Positions 12,831 through 24,199 of a DNA stretch of 64,000 bases are shown piece by piece. Both the position numbers and the translations under genes were made by a program. The first letter of the stretch is position 1. Each line of letters opens with the position of its first letter. The stretch is from positions 829,589 through 893,588 of the forward strand of contig CAUYUJ010010446.1 of the NCBI GenBank assembly GCA_963575745.1, written 5' to 3'. Origin of the DNA: Prorocentrum cordatum (lineage: Eukaryota > Sar > Dinophyceae > Prorocentrales > Prorocentraceae). A model generated the notes under the pieces. The model saw only the letters and a list, made by a program, of their open reading frames with translations, did not search any database and had not been told where the DNA came from.

Positions 12831-12999
12831 GGCGCGACTTGCGCCATAGAGGTCGATGTAGCTTTCGCGGCGGATGGCCTGGAGCATGATATCTCTTCCC
12901 GCCATCTCTGGGCGTCTCGTCTGGCATTCCCCCCCGGCGAAGCTGGCGGTGGCGGGGGCGAAGCAAGACGCCGGCAATAAACAGCCGCGCAGATGGCCC

Positions 13000-13290
13000 A
13001 ACAAATGCGAGAATCGTTGGAGGCCTGCGCGGGGCATGTCTGAGGCTCATGACAAGCTTGTTCGCGACGCGTTGAGACTTGGCTGGTGCGCGTTGAAAGA
13101 TTATGTAGTGCGGGGCCTGCTTGAGACGCGCTGGGGCCGGCGCGCGACTTGCGCGAGGCTTGTTCGAGGCGCGGCTGGGGCTTGCTGGAGACCTTTGTTG
13201 CGCGATTCGTGCGCGGTCTGTTGAGACTTGGATGAGGCGCGTCGAGAATGCGTCGAAGGATTGTTCGAGACTCGTTTGAGAATTGTTTGG
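13000..13290. repeat. Degenerate minisatellite related to 11565-11760
   Basis: Repeats of GTTGAGACTTGG, GCTTGTTCGAGGCG and CTGGAGACCT-like blocks share the core of the earlier array. No coding content. Confidence 0.55.
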
Positions 13291-13835
13291 GGGAAATTCT
13301 AAGTGCAGCATGTGCGGGGCCCCTGCTCAGGGCAGGGGGCCGATCAACCAATCGGCCCGCGCCGGGGAGCGCGCCGCCCGACTTCGGGGGGGCCGCCTTC
13401 GAAGGACATTGCCCGCGGCCTGGGCCGCCGCGCTCGCCTTCGAGAGCGCGGGGGGGGAGGGGGGCGGGGGCGGGGGGGGGGGGCGCGCGACGCAAGAGCC
13501 ACCGCGCGCCTGACAGAACGGGGCCCCCGCGGCGCATCGAAGCGGCGGGGATCGCGACGTCGGTCCGCTAGATGGAAGCCGGGCGCATCGCCGCGCAAGA
13601 CATCGGGGCCCAAGTCGCCCAAGAAAGGCTCAGGATCGCAACGCGCCCATCGGGGCCATGGAGGTCGCGCGGCAATCCTCCGCTCGACGACGCGCTGGGG
13701 CTTGCAGGGAGAGGGCCAAACGCCGGAGAGCCCGGCCCGCCTGCAGCGCGCGAGGCGGCAGGACCCACGGCGCGCAAGGAAGCTCCTCGGCGCGAGGAGG
13801 GCGCCCCGCAGCGCGGAGTCGACGCAGACGCGCAC

Positions 13836-14142
<307 letters not shown>

Positions 14143-14525
14143 GGGGACGCCCTCGCGAGTTCGCCGCGGCCCACGGGCCCCGCCCCGCCCCCTCTCCGAC
14201 GATGGGCACTTCGCGATGGGCGGCCAGCTATCGCATCAAGACCTCGAGGGCCGCGTCGCCAGCGCGATCAGCAACAGCAGATTCCTCGTCGCTGACCTGG
14301 GGCGGCCCCGCGGCCCAGTCAGCTGGCCCGCCCGTTGCCCATCGAGATGGTCTTCTGCGTCAGGCTGGTGCGCGCCGACGGCCCTGGCCTGGGCGGGGCG
14401 ACCCCTGGTCCGCGACGCGCTGAGAGCGCCCCCGTCGCTCGCCCAGGGCGTTGCGAGAGACGGCCCACGAAACCAACGTGCTCGACTTCCTGGAACCCCT
14501 CGCGCTTTGATGAGCTCCTTCACCG

Positions 14526-15371
14526 TCACGAAATCACAATGCACTCGACATCTCCCGCAGTAGCCATGGCAAGCTGGGCGAAGGCGAAACGCTCGGCTCG
14601 CGGTGATGACTGGCTCGCGCCAGGGAAGGGGCCGCATTTCGCGCCGTCGACCCCCCCTGGCACGTAATCGGGCAATTGTCCGGCCGCGCCCGCGCAGGCG
14701 CCAATCCACGAACGCCCGCCCCCCCCTTCCGATCTGTCGATGCCCGAGACCCCCCCCTGATCCCCCCCCCCCTCGAGGAACGACCTCAGACCCTGAAGAG
14801 CCCCCGGGGCGAGGGTGGGCGGCCCGCCCAGGCCTTCGGAGGGGGGGGGCGCGGCGCCAAAAACACGCTTCAACAATTTCGAGAAGAGCGAGATCGGCCA
14901 AATCATTATGTCTCTCGATCGGGCGGTCGGGAATGTAGTCATTGCAGGAGCGCCCCCGGAAACGGTGGGCTGGGGCCTCGGCCGAGGCGCTGGGCCTGCT
15001 GCAGACGTCAGCGGCATCCGACTCTTAGCCCGCACTGCGCAGCCTCCTCTTGCCAGAAGCCAGCGGCCAGCGCGCGCCCTAGGGCGCCAGCGGCATGGCG
15101 GTCGCCATCTCGAGTGAGCTCGGCGAGGAACTGCCTGACAACAATGAAGTGAACCCCTCCTTCCGCCCCAGCCCCGCGGAGATGCCGGGCAGCGCTGCCC
15201 GACGAGGTGGCAGCGCAGGTGGCCTGCAAGGCGGGCCATGACCGAAAAGGGGGAACCGATGTCGGGAACTCGCAACTCTCCCCCTTTACTGGCGCGCCCG
15301 GCAAGAAGAGAGACGGGGGCCCAGTCCAGGCCCAGGGCGACCGCCAAGGTCGCAGGAATGGGCCCCGTCAC
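14526..15371 (-). pseudogene. Post-RT region of retroelement F
   Basis: The 281-aa minus-strand ORF opens with TGPIPATLAVALGLDW and then APVSLLAGRASKGGELRV, the part I regard as retroelement-derived. Beyond about residue 75 the sequence becomes low-complexity Gly/Pro/Arg-rich and is probably out of frame. No catalytic motif is visible. No start codon is assigned because the ATG is internal to the element. Confidence 0.35.
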
Positions 15372-15786
15372 AAGCCGCCACTGGCACCCACTTGTCTAAC
15401 AGCCTGCCAGACCCACGAACGCCGCGTCCGATCCGCATGCTCAAGAGCATACCAGACATCGCAGAACCCGCTCAGTCGCTCGAGCTCGAAGCGACATGGA
15501 TCGAGCTGCCAGCCAGGCCCAACGCGGCAGCGCACGTGCCGGGGGCCCACCGCCCGGGGCGCGCGGCAGCCCGAGCTCTCACGCGTTGGACCTGGGCAAG
15601 AGACAAAACGGGAACCTCGTGGCCCTCGGATCCGGTCGCCAGGCCGCAGCTTTGCGCGGTTTGCTGGACCGCCCGACTAGCTTGGACACGCGCCGAACCT
15701 TCCGCCGCCATTTAGATGCAGTGGCGCGCTTCCGCCGGGGCAAGTGATCGGGGCGCCGCCGCCCCGATTAGCGCCAACGCCTAAGT

Positions 15787-16103
15787 CTAGACATCCCGCC
15801 CGCTCTGGATGGGGGGGGGGGCGGCGCTCGTCAAACGGGCCATGCTCTTGTCGCCCAGCTCATTACTGGGGGGCGCGAAAGCGTTCGCGTCGACCGCGAA
15901 CGCCCCCGCGCCCTCGAACCCGCGGCAGCGCGAGATGGCAGCGGGCGCAAAAGACTGGATGGCAGACGCGCGATTGCCGCGCAACGACTGAGCGACGTCA
16001 TCGACATGCCCTGTGACGCGGGCGGAAAACTCAACAGCGTAGCACGCTCGCACAATCTCGCGCGCATAGGTCTCGACCCGCAGCGCGGAGGGGGCGCGGC
16101 CAG

Positions 16104-16108
<5 letters not shown>
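15787..16108 (-). pseudogene. Reverse transcriptase motif C fragment
   Basis: This is the downstream half of an RT palm. The VDD triplet is at 15997-16005. A hydrophobic helix-like segment and FEGAGAFAVDANAF follow, where RT families usually have a glycine turn before a beta strand. The ORF is open upstream only through the translated G run, so no start codon is proposed. The catalytic Asp pair is intact, but motifs A and B are absent. Confidence 0.5.

Positions 16109-16109
<1 letters not shown>

Positions 16110-16138
<29 letters not shown>
16110..16138 (+). repeat. Poly-G homopolymer tract
   Basis: About 29 consecutive G on the plus strand, directly abutting the truncated RT fragment of element F. 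Confidence 0.95.
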
Positions 16139-16139
<1 letters not shown>

Positions 16140-16141
<2 letters not shown>

Positions 16142-17355
16142 TTTTCCAATCGAAGCGCGGCGGGGGCAATTCCCGGGCTTCCAATCCGATCGGGGCTCGC
16201 GCGCGACAGCCCCCAAGTGCGCCAAGGGGAAAAGAAGCAGAACCTTGGCCGCCAGACGCGCTGCCCCGATGGGGCCGCAGCGTCAAAACTCCGCTTTTGA
16301 AATCCCAATCGGACCCTGCAGAACAAGGCCAGAAGTCCGCGGCCATCTCGCGGTCGACCTCCCGGCGCGAAGCAGCCTGCAACGCGGGGTGGGGGGGGGG
16401 GGCGGGGCGGGGGCAGCGCGGGCCGAGAGTGCGCTCGCTTAACCCCCGCGGGGTTGCCGTGAACGGCCGCCGCCTCGCGCCGGCCGCAGTCTCCGCGACC
16501 GCGGCAGACAGGGCGTCGGCGAGTCGAACTGACTGGGTCGGACACGCGGTTCAGGCCACCATGGCCCCTGGGAACGCCAGAGAGCCGAGCCCGCCACCAC
16601 TCAACAGGCCTAGGGCATCCAGGAATCAAGAATACGCCAGCGCTGTTAGACGGCCCAACCATAATCGATTGCAAGGTCCATTCAGGCTTCCCGACGCCCT
16701 TGCCCGAGACAAGACCCCCCTAGCTGTCGCGACGCGCAAGCCCGAAAACGCAGCGCAATTCGCCGCGCGCTTCCGCCGCATCACCCCCAACGCTCAACCC
16801 GGCCGCGCACGAGACACATCATCTCGGTAGCCGTGCTCCACGCAGCGCGCGCGGCAGCGGCCTCCACTGACAGGCGCCCCTGAACTCGCGGCGCTCGCGC
16901 GTCAAACAGCTCGGGCGGTTGCGACAATGCGCCATGCGCCGGGGGCAAGAGGTCGGCTTCCACGCGCCTCAATAGCTTCTGATCGGGCACAGTTCGCGCC
17001 GATACGACAGACGGGCAGGCGTGCGTCTTGAAAAGGGGAGGACTCGTGCATGGACGACGCGATGTAATCGGCTCAGCCATCAGGCACGAGCGTGGAGTCG
17101 ATCAGCGACGCTCTCCCTGGGAGCAGGTGGAACAAGTGAACTCAGCGCCCAAGGGTGCAACTGCTCGCGCTTTAGCAAGGTGCGGGAAACCGCTCGACTC
17201 ACGATCAGCGCCAAGGATGTCGAAACCACCCATCGATACACGCCGGGCCACCAGGGCCCCGACAAATTCATATCTCTCAAACGATCGATACACTCACCGC
17301 CGAAACCCGGGCCCGAAACAAACTACGCAGTACCGACCGTCAAACAAATATTGAC
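16140..17355 (-). other. Unassigned, minus-strand ORF pieces
   Basis: Minus-strand ORFs at 17080-16781 and 17293-17102 have balanced amino-acid composition (for example MGGFDILGADRESSGFPHL near 17.23 kb). They may be remnants of the adjacent retroelements. No domain recognised. Confidence 0.3.
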
Positions 17356-17855
17356 TTTGAGCTAGAGAAACATCCAACAAGTCCGCGGACCCAAGTCCAG
17401 GATCGAACACTCGGATGCAAGAAGCCCACGGAACTCCATCCCCCGCCAGAGGACGGACCCTACTTCCACGCGCACCACCCCTCCACCAGGGGCGGGCCGG
17501 CCAGGAGAACAATGCGGCCTCCGCATCATATGGTTGCAGTGCCTTTTGGCGGGCCTGCGGGCCTCAGGCAGAAGCCAGTGCTCGCAAAAAGAAGAAACCA
17601 TCACGCATGGGTTTGGCCTCTTGCACAACTGGGAGGCCCACCTCATTCCACCTCGCGGCGTAGCAAAAGAGAAACTCAATAGACCCTGGAGGGGGCTGGC
17701 TGCGACGTCGGCTCACAGGCCGCTTCTCTTCAAAAAACTGCTCTCCGGATTCCGCGGCAGCAGTGGAGGCTGCCGCCTGCGGGGCTGGGGCGGGGTGCGC
17801 CGGTCTCCCCTCCTGGGCCTCCTAGCACAACATGGAACTGCTGCAGGATGCGATT

Positions 17856-19247
17856 TCAAATTGCGGCGGCCGCGCGGCGCGCTGTCTTGGCGAGCCTGTC
17901 GGCCTTCTGAGAGGCCTGCTCGACCAGCGGCTGCTCGAGACGCCCGCGATCCTCGGCGCTATTTAGTTCATCGACTGCACGACGCCTGAGCTGCTGCAGC
18001 TCCTGCGCGCGATCAGTACCAATATCGGACTCAGCAGCATCAGACATGCCTTCATCGAAAACCAGCTTGGTTTGTACGTGTGTCGCCGCCTGCCAGAACG
18101 CGACATGTCGACCATCCTGCGCGCACCAAGCGCGCGGCGCCTCGTCGCCGAGCTGAGCCAATCCAGGAGGCCGACGCTGCGGCTGAGCACCGGATTGCGA
18201 AAGGGGTTGAGCACCAGGCTGAGGCCGGGCATCAGGCTGCACAGGTTCAAAATGGTCTCCACAACCAGCAGGTGCTTGTGGCTGTCACGCAGGGACGTGT
18301 CCTCTACCAACCACTTGGGCCACCCCTTCAACAGGAGCAGCTTGGCGAAATTGGCCTTGCGGGCGCCCCTCCTCGCGAAGCTCGGCACGAAACTGATCAG
18401 TCGAAATAGCTGCTTGGCCTCACGGGCCGATTGGGACGTTTTTTGGCACTGCGCGAACGCATGGTCCTCCGTAGCCTAGTGCCTTTCGGACGGACCAATG
18501 CCTCACGATGCTTAGCCGCTGACGCTAGCCGAACTTCCACATCGCTCTGCAGAAAACGCTCCGCGCGCAAGGCAAGAGTGGACTCCTTCGAGAGCTGGGT
18601 CTGGCGGGCAGCCACCTTGCGTTCGAGCTCGCTCTCTGTGACGGGCTGCGGGGCCGCAGCAGGCACAGCGGCGGCTGCCGCCTGCTGACTCGCAGCCTGG
18701 GGCTGCCACGCTGGGATGTTCAAGGGCACGGGCGGCCAGCTGCGACGAGAGGTCGAGCACAATCGGATCGGCATCACCAACAATCCGTTCCTCACGCCCA
18801 CGGTACTAATCTCCGCATTGCGAATATCCAACGTTGTCGGACCTGCCGCGCTCCGAATGGCCACACGTCGCGCACGCCGAATCAAAATCTGTACGACCTC
18901 CCTTGGGTCCACGACTCCACCCAGCAGAACCAGCACGAGCAGCGTGCCACGGAGTCCTGTAACGCCAAGCCATTTCGTCATAATACGCTTGACTCTGAGG
19001 TTGTTCCGACAGGAACTCGAACTCTGATTTCTTGTCTGAAAAAACATCTGGGCGGACAGACGGTAGCAAACACTGCTAGAACCGTCCTGGGCAAAAACAG
19101 GCTGGAGCACGCGCCCCGAGCGTTGGCGGACAGGTTCAGGAGGAAGCCCACCACGGGCCCGAAATGGACAGGGATCTAGCCGCGGACGAACGGTATCCAC
19201 TTGACTCACCTGGGAATCTTGCATCTTGAGCCACAATGGCTACGGTT
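17856..19247 (-). pseudogene. Spliced-leader-capped gag-like retroposed unit
   Basis: A relict spliced leader (19247-19226) runs directly into an ATG at 19225. The ORF that follows ends at 18397 and can be read from an upstream in-frame ATG inside the leader (MWLK). It holds an N-terminal Arg/Pro-rich part, a Gln/Ala-rich linker (QPQAASQQAAAAAVPAAAPQ) and a charged helix-rich part beginning ESELERKVAARQTQL. A frameshift near 19065 is evident because another frame continues sensibly (FSDKKSEFEFLSEQP near 19.04 kb). Further frames carry the reading on to 17856, including a coiled-coil-like TDRAQELQQLRRRAVDEL. I read it as ORF1/gag of a retroelement, or a processed retrogene. The leader abutting the ATG without a GT donor means that it came from mature mRNA. 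It is broken and probably inactive. Confidence 0.5.
19226..19247 (-). other. Relict dinoflagellate spliced leader
   Basis: The minus strand reads ACCGTAGCC ATTGTGG CTCAAG, matching 21 of 22 positions of the dinoflagellate spliced leader (one T to G change in the T run). It is followed by ATG and not by the GT donor of an SL RNA gene, so it is an mRNA-derived relict. Confidence 0.85.
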
Positions 19248-19374
19248 GAGAATTGTTTGACGCTTGTCGGATAATGGTTTACGAACTCCTAGAGACTTAT
19301 GACCGACCTCCCCCCACACGAATAATAGTAATGCAATGTTGTGTCATGCAGTACGTATGCGCCAGCTGAGACCG

Positions 19375-19570
19375 CCTCGCGTTGTCCGATCGGTTTCGTG
19401 TACCAGTTGGTCGACCATGTGAAATGGTAACCCATTTCGGGGCGTCTTTTTGGGCGACCATTTGGGTCAACTATTATCTGTTGTGCATAGTTGTTGGCGA
19501 CCTTCTAGGCTACCACATGGGTTGCCACATCGTTTTGGGGCGACCTTTTGGGCGACCGCATGTCGAGCAC
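19375..19570. repeat. Minisatellite, core TTTTGGGGCGACC
   Basis: Imperfect copies of GGGCGACCATTTGGG, GGCGACCTTCTAGGC and GGGGCGACCTTTTGGGC recur about every 20-45 bases. No coding content. Confidence 0.55.
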
Positions 19571-20500
19571 GTTCATGCCCCCCCCCAGGCTGTGCTGGTC
19601 AGGAACATCGCGGAACCACCTCCTAATTGCCCTTTTCCTCATCCCCCTCCTCCTCCTTTTCTCGGGATTCTCCTCCCACTCCTCGCCCCCCATGCCGAGG
19701 AGGGAGAGAGAATGTCAAGAGGAGGCGCAGCAGAAGAGGAGGGGGGGAGAAAGACGAAGACGACGACGAAGACGACGACCAAGAGGAGGAAAACAACGAT
19801 GAGCGGGGAAGGAGCATGAGGGTGGGCGGGAGACAGGCATTACAACAAGGATCAGCAGCTCAGGAGAAAGAGGGCGAGGAGGATGAAGAGGGCCCCAGGT
19901 GCCCACGCAAGCAGTGATGTCAATCGAGCCCTCCTGCCTGGGCGCCCCACCCTCAGCCGTGCCACGGTCGCAAGGGCAACCATCGCCGACGCCGCACCCA
20001 ACCGACCGTGCGGGCGCGAGGCTGCTCGTCGACCCCGATCCCCCTTGGGACAGGTCGCCGATCCCCCTTGGTTAGCCGCCCAGGGCAAAGCCTCGGCCAG
20101 CCCCGCCGCAATGCCCGAGAAGCCGCGCCTCCCAGTGGCCCGCTAGGCACCTCCCCGCCATGTTGCGGCAGACCCGCGCCTCCACCACAGGGCGGCGAGG
20201 AAACCGCCGAGTGCGCCTGAGGAAAGTCGCCACTGGCCCGCGCCTCCACCACCTGGAGACGCCCGAATGCGCCTAAGAATGCTGGCAGCCCCGCTTCTAC
20301 ACCACGGGGTGGCCCGGCAGGCCGCCGAATGCGCCTAAACATGATGCGGGCCACCAGGGGCCACGCTCCCTCAGCGGCCTCACGCGGCCCTGATCGCAAC
20401 GCGCAGCGCCGTCATCGACCTTCTCTGAACGTCGGCCCATGACCTGCCCACGCAAGTGATCTGCACCCGTCATCAACTGTCCGATGACCTAGAACTTCGG
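19571..20500. other. Unassigned stretch with a GAGGA/ACGACGA-rich patch
   Basis: A purine- and ACG-rich patch lies at about 19690-19800. Short direct repeats of CCGCGCCTCCACCAC occur near 20175 and 20240. No gene recognised. Confidence 0.4.
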
Positions 20501-20649
20501 CAGAGACACCTTCTCCGTGATCCTCCGTTACGGATCAAAGATCTCGGTATTGATAATGGCGTCCGCCTCCTCGTTCTGGCTCCTAGGATCCACTCTTGAC
20601 CTAGCTCGAGGCCCCTCGCCAGCACCTGGACCGCACGATCAGGATGTAC

Positions 20650-21285
20650 TTAGACGTCATCAGCCTTGGCAACGCCAACACGTTCCCCAAATGGTCCGTG
20701 AGCACCCATCACGTGGAGCGTGCTGTTCACCCCCTTCTCGAGACCATTTACGAAGCCCGTCAACAAGACCAGAGACGCGAACAACTCCAACGTCGCGATT
20801 GACCTAAACGGCTCGCCGCGGCTGAACGCCCAGGACGGCGTCTTCCGCATGAGGGCGAAGGAGAACCGACTTGCCGAATACGGGTGACTCTCCCCCTGTA
20901 CAACCCCGGCAGCCCAAGACCACCACATCCTGGCCATCGGCTGCTTTCGCATCGGCCCAGAAGGTGGGGCCCAGGTGGACGCCCCTAGGACGCACTGCCG
21001 TCGCCTTCCAGCCTCGAGCTCCTCCTCGACGCAGCTAAAAGCGAAGGACACCGACCACGGCAGGCGGTTCTCCCCCAGGTGGCCCTCTGCTGACGCACGC
21101 GAGACGAAGAGGCAGACGAACGGCCTGAGGTAGTCGAGGGCCCCTGACGTGAAACTGATCCTCCCCAGGACGGCCCTTAAGCAAGCAATCTGGAACGCAC
21201 CCTCACAAGTCCTATCGTTGACCCAATCGCGGAGCCACGTGACTTTAGCCTCTGATCTCCCCGCAAGGCAGGACTCGAAACACAC
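20650..21285 (-). pseudogene. RNase H-like region of element G
   Basis: The 211-aa minus-strand ORF carries WLRDWVNDRTCEGAFQIACL, then EGHLGENRLP, WAFSRGEPFRSIATLELF and ASLVLLTGF. An overlapping frame gives FWADAKAADGQDVVVLGC near 20.95 kb. An Asp in a D-A-K-A strand followed by an Ala-Thr-Leu-Glu-Leu helix fits the RNase H fold order (D then E). I infer the fold from family resemblance and did not confirm it. A frameshift lies between the two readings. Confidence 0.45.
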
Positions 21286-21359
21286 CCAATAACCGATCCG
21301 TGGGGTGTGGTGCCCACCTCTTCACTTGCTCCACTTCGGAGGCGCCCCAAAGCCCCCCA

Positions 21360-21530
21360 CCCACATTTCCGGATCAATCAATCAGGGGCCAAGGTTGATA
21401 ATCTTTGCGATGAGGCCCGCCATGACCAAGAGGTCATCTGCGAATGGCAAGGTGCCCTGTCGGCTGGAGGGGGCGAGGAGGCAATGAAAGAGACGCACCG
21501 GGACCGTTCCTGACAGCCGCGACCACTAGT
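21360..21530 (-). pseudogene. RT motif C fragment of element G
   Basis: The minus strand reads GTLPFADDLLVMAGLIAKI, with the FADD codons at about 21442-21433, then NLGP, a TGA stop, LIDPEMWVGGFGAPPKW and a second TGA. The catalytic Asp pair is intact, but the stops prevent read-through into the RNase H-like part. Motifs A and B were not found upstream, where only frame-shifted fragments exist. Confidence 0.55.
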
Positions 21531-22029
21531 AGCCTGCCGAAGCAATTCCGCAGGCGCCGACGCAGCTCACCCAGATGAGGCCTCTTCCAGGCGGCATCCC
21601 TGCTAACCCCGATCCCGCATCCTGACCTTCACCCTCCTGTGCGACTTGCTCCCGTCCCCGACTAGCACGAAGTGCCTTACGGCGGAGCCTCTCAGAAGCC
21701 CTCCAGCATTCTGAGAAGCCCCATGCGGCTTCGGACAAGGCTGGGAAAGCGCCAAAGAAGGCCAGAGGACCCTTCCGAGAAGGGCCCGCCACCTCTGCCT
21801 TGCTCCCTGGGCGCGCCGCCGACGTTGCGCGACCTCCCCACGGACTTCTCCCAACTCTCTCGGCGCTGGCCTGGGCGATAAGGGGAAGGGGCCAGAGGAC
21901 GAGGCGCCCGTCTGCCTCGCAAGCAGCCGCCCATCATTGCTAAAAGCCCATCACAACCGGGTCCTCCTCTCGGTTCCTTTTGAAATTGTCTCTCCACGGC
22001 CGCCTCCACGCTGCGGGTGCCGGTTCCTT

Positions 22030-22446
22030 TCCGCCTCGCCTGCTCCGCGTCTGCCAGGCTGCTCAGGACACCCGCGTGGCACAGATGGTCCGCGTCGGCT
22101 GGCACTGGGGGATCTTCCATTCCAGCTCTGCCGCTTCACCTTCGGCCAGATCCTTCAAGGCCCAGCCCCTGAACGGCTCGACCACTCCTCCCCCAGTGCC
22201 GTGCACGCCGATGCGGAAGGGGTTCGACCACCTCGGAGGCTCGGCCCCTGGAGCCGACGCGCGCTTCACGTAGACGCCATCCAGTTCCTCCGCGCGGCCA
22301 TACCTCACCGGCGCCACCTCCCCCTTCGAGATCTTCCGACTCGAGGTCCAACCAAAAGCTGGGTCCCCCAGCAGGTGAGGAGGAGAAGGGAAAAAGAAGT
22401 ATGAGGAAGAGGGCCAATACACTGCTGCGCTCCAGGTCGTCGGCAA
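22030..22446 (-). pseudogene. DUF4326-like domain
   Basis: The minus-strand ORF at 22446-22063 reads LDGVYVKRA, then WSNPFRIGVHGTGGG, and ends in a charged helix-like part. The pattern V-Y-x-x-R ... W-x-NPF-x-IG-x-x-G is the signature of DUF4326, a small domain of unknown function. The usual closing part (CH-x-DVL) continues in another frame as LCHAGVLSSLADAEQ near 22.07 kb, so one frameshift separates the two halves. Its role in retroelements is unknown. Confidence 0.6.
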
Positions 22447-22479
22447 GAAAGTAACAAATAAGACGGAAGAGGAGGAGGA

Positions 22480-22640
22480 GGACCATAGGCATCAGGAGGA
22501 GGTCAATGAGGATGACGAGAAAGAGGAGGAGGAGGAGGAGGGGAGAAGAGAGAGCGAGAGAAGAAGAGAGAGAGAGAGAGAGAAAAAGAAAAAGAGAGAA
22601 AGAGAGAAAGAGAGAGAGAGAGACCAGGAGGACAAGAGGC
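22480..22640. repeat. GAGGA and (GA)n-rich microsatellite
   Basis: GGAGGA repeats grade into AGAGAGAG and AAAGAGAG runs. No coding content. Confidence 0.85.
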
Positions 22641-23095
22641 AGGAGGAGACAGATGAGGTGGAGTGGGGGAAGACAAGGATGAAGAAAAGGGAAAAGAGTC
22701 CCCTCCTTACCCGCCGCCCTGAATTCGCCCCTACGCGCAAGCGCGCCACGCGGAAGACAACCCGAAGAGAAAGAGGAACAGCAAAAACCTCAAGAGGATA
22801 ACGAAGACGACATCGATGAGGAGGGAAACAGGATGCAGAGATAGAGGAGGAAACCCTAGCTGTTCAAGCTTCGGAAGAAGTTGCAGACAAGCGGGGGCGC
22901 TGCTCATGCTTAAACACGCGTTGCCACTAAGATCCTAGGTGGTACGAAAGGTATCTGGCACTCGCAGGCGGAATCTACCAGCACACGACACCCGTGCTGC
23001 CCTCAGCCTACCAAGGCCAGGGGGGCATCACCACTCCCTGCTTCTCCCCCGCACGTGACTCACATCCTCGTCATCGCCCTCCTCGTTCTACGCAG
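22641..23095. other. Unassigned stretch
   Basis: Purine-rich at first, then mixed sequence with no recognisable ORF or repeat. Confidence 0.4.
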
Positions 23096-23119
23096 CTTAA
23101 AGCGCTGCTCCCATTGTTA

Positions 23120-23470
23120 GTGCTGCCGCTGCCTCTGGTACTGCTGATCCTCTTCCTACCTCTTCCTCCTCCTTTTTCCTTGTGGTCTTCCTCGTGCTCA
23201 TCCTGCTCCTTCTTCTCCTTCTTCTCCTCCTCCTCCTCCTCCTCCTCCTTCTCCTCCTCTCTCTCCTCCTTATGCTACACTGTTCCTCCTCTTTCTCTTT
23301 CTCCTCCTCCCCCTGCTCCTCCCCCTCCTCCTCCTGCTCCTCTCCTCCTCCTCCTCTCCTCCTCCTCCTCCTCCACCACCTCCTGACCATTCCTCCCCCT
23401 CCTCCTCCTCCTCCCCCTCCTCCTCCTCCTCCTCCTCCTCCTCCTCCACATCCTCCTGATCATCCTCTCC
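23120..23470. repeat. (CTC/CTT)n microsatellite
   Basis: Long trinucleotide CTC tracts with CTT, CCC and CTG interruptions, purest at about 23395-23450. Confidence 0.9.
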
Positions 23471-24195
23471 CCATCAACAAATTCTCTCACCTCCCCAGGG
23501 GTACGTCTTGGTCAGAATTTGACGGCGGATTTTCCGTGGCGACGCAGGCCCCCCCCGAGGCCCAATAAGGACCAATGTCCATCTTCAACGTCTCCCCCAC
23601 TTCTTTTGGATGAGCGCGGGGACACAGACGAACTGATTCGACAAGCTGATTCCCACAGCACGGACGCGCCGCCTCGCGATCCCCCTGACTTTTCGACCGA
23701 TCGAACGGCAGCAAATCCGACAGAGGCTCGCAGCGGCCTGCAGGTTCTCCGCCGAGTGCGACACCCTGTGCGCGTCGCTCTTCGTGGACCTGTCGTGGAC
23801 GGCGCGGTCGAGGAGGAGTGCGGCCCCTCGTAATCAGCTGCTAAGGTTTACCTTCGGCCCTCGAGGGCCGAAGGGGACACACTTGGTTGGTTTCGGACTT
23901 GATTTTCACGGTTCTGAGCGTCGGGGGGCCTCTGGGGGGAGGCCCCGGGGGGACCTCCATTGGTCAGCATCAGGGGCAGAGGCAAGCCTCACCCCCCTTC
24001 GCAATCTCCTAAGTCCCCTGTTGAAGTGTCCAGTCCTCCTCCTCCTTTACCTCCTTCTCCCCCCCCCCGTTCCTTCTCGTCCTACGCGTTGCATGTATCA
24101 TCCTCATCCTCTTCCGCCTCCTCCTCCTCCTCCTCCGCCTCCTCCACTTCCTCGAGCGTGCCCAGAGCGGAGCCCCCATCGTCCTCACGCAGGCG
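23471..24195. other. Unassigned stretch with one minisatellite unit and a CTC patch
   Basis: At 23772-23812 the sequence CGTCGCTCTTCGTGGACC then TGTCGTGGACGGCGCGGTCG matches a unit of the array at 40035-40165. A CTC/TCC patch is at about 24036-24150. No gene seen. Confidence 0.45.
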
Positions 24196-24199
24196 CCCG

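Larger units (their letters stand above)
14150..16108 (-). mobile_element. Truncated non-LTR retroelement F (RT palm end and downstream region)
   Basis: Minus-strand reading gives an RT motif C region (reading HVDDVAQSLRGN, Asp-Asp codons at 15997-16002) followed downstream by a conserved-looking block near 15.37 kb (reading TGPIPATLAVALGLDW). From memory I associate that block with the region after the RT in dinoflagellate retroelements. Everything upstream of motif C is missing and the fragment begins at a long G run (16110-16138). Several frame changes follow motif C. It is a dead fragment. The family call rests on two short motifs and is moderately uncertain. Confidence 0.45.
20500..22450 (-). 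mobile_element. Retroelement G: DUF4326 domain, RT and RNase H-like region
   Basis: Minus-strand order is a DUF4326-like domain (about 22360-22030), a poorly conserved linker, an RT motif C with an intact FADD (21442-21433) and an RNase H-like region (about 21285-20650). Readings change frame repeatedly and a TGA lies shortly after motif C, so it is inactive. The combination of DUF4326 with RT-RNase H matches what I recall of large retroelement polyproteins in dinoflagellates. Exact ends are not visible. Confidence 0.55.
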
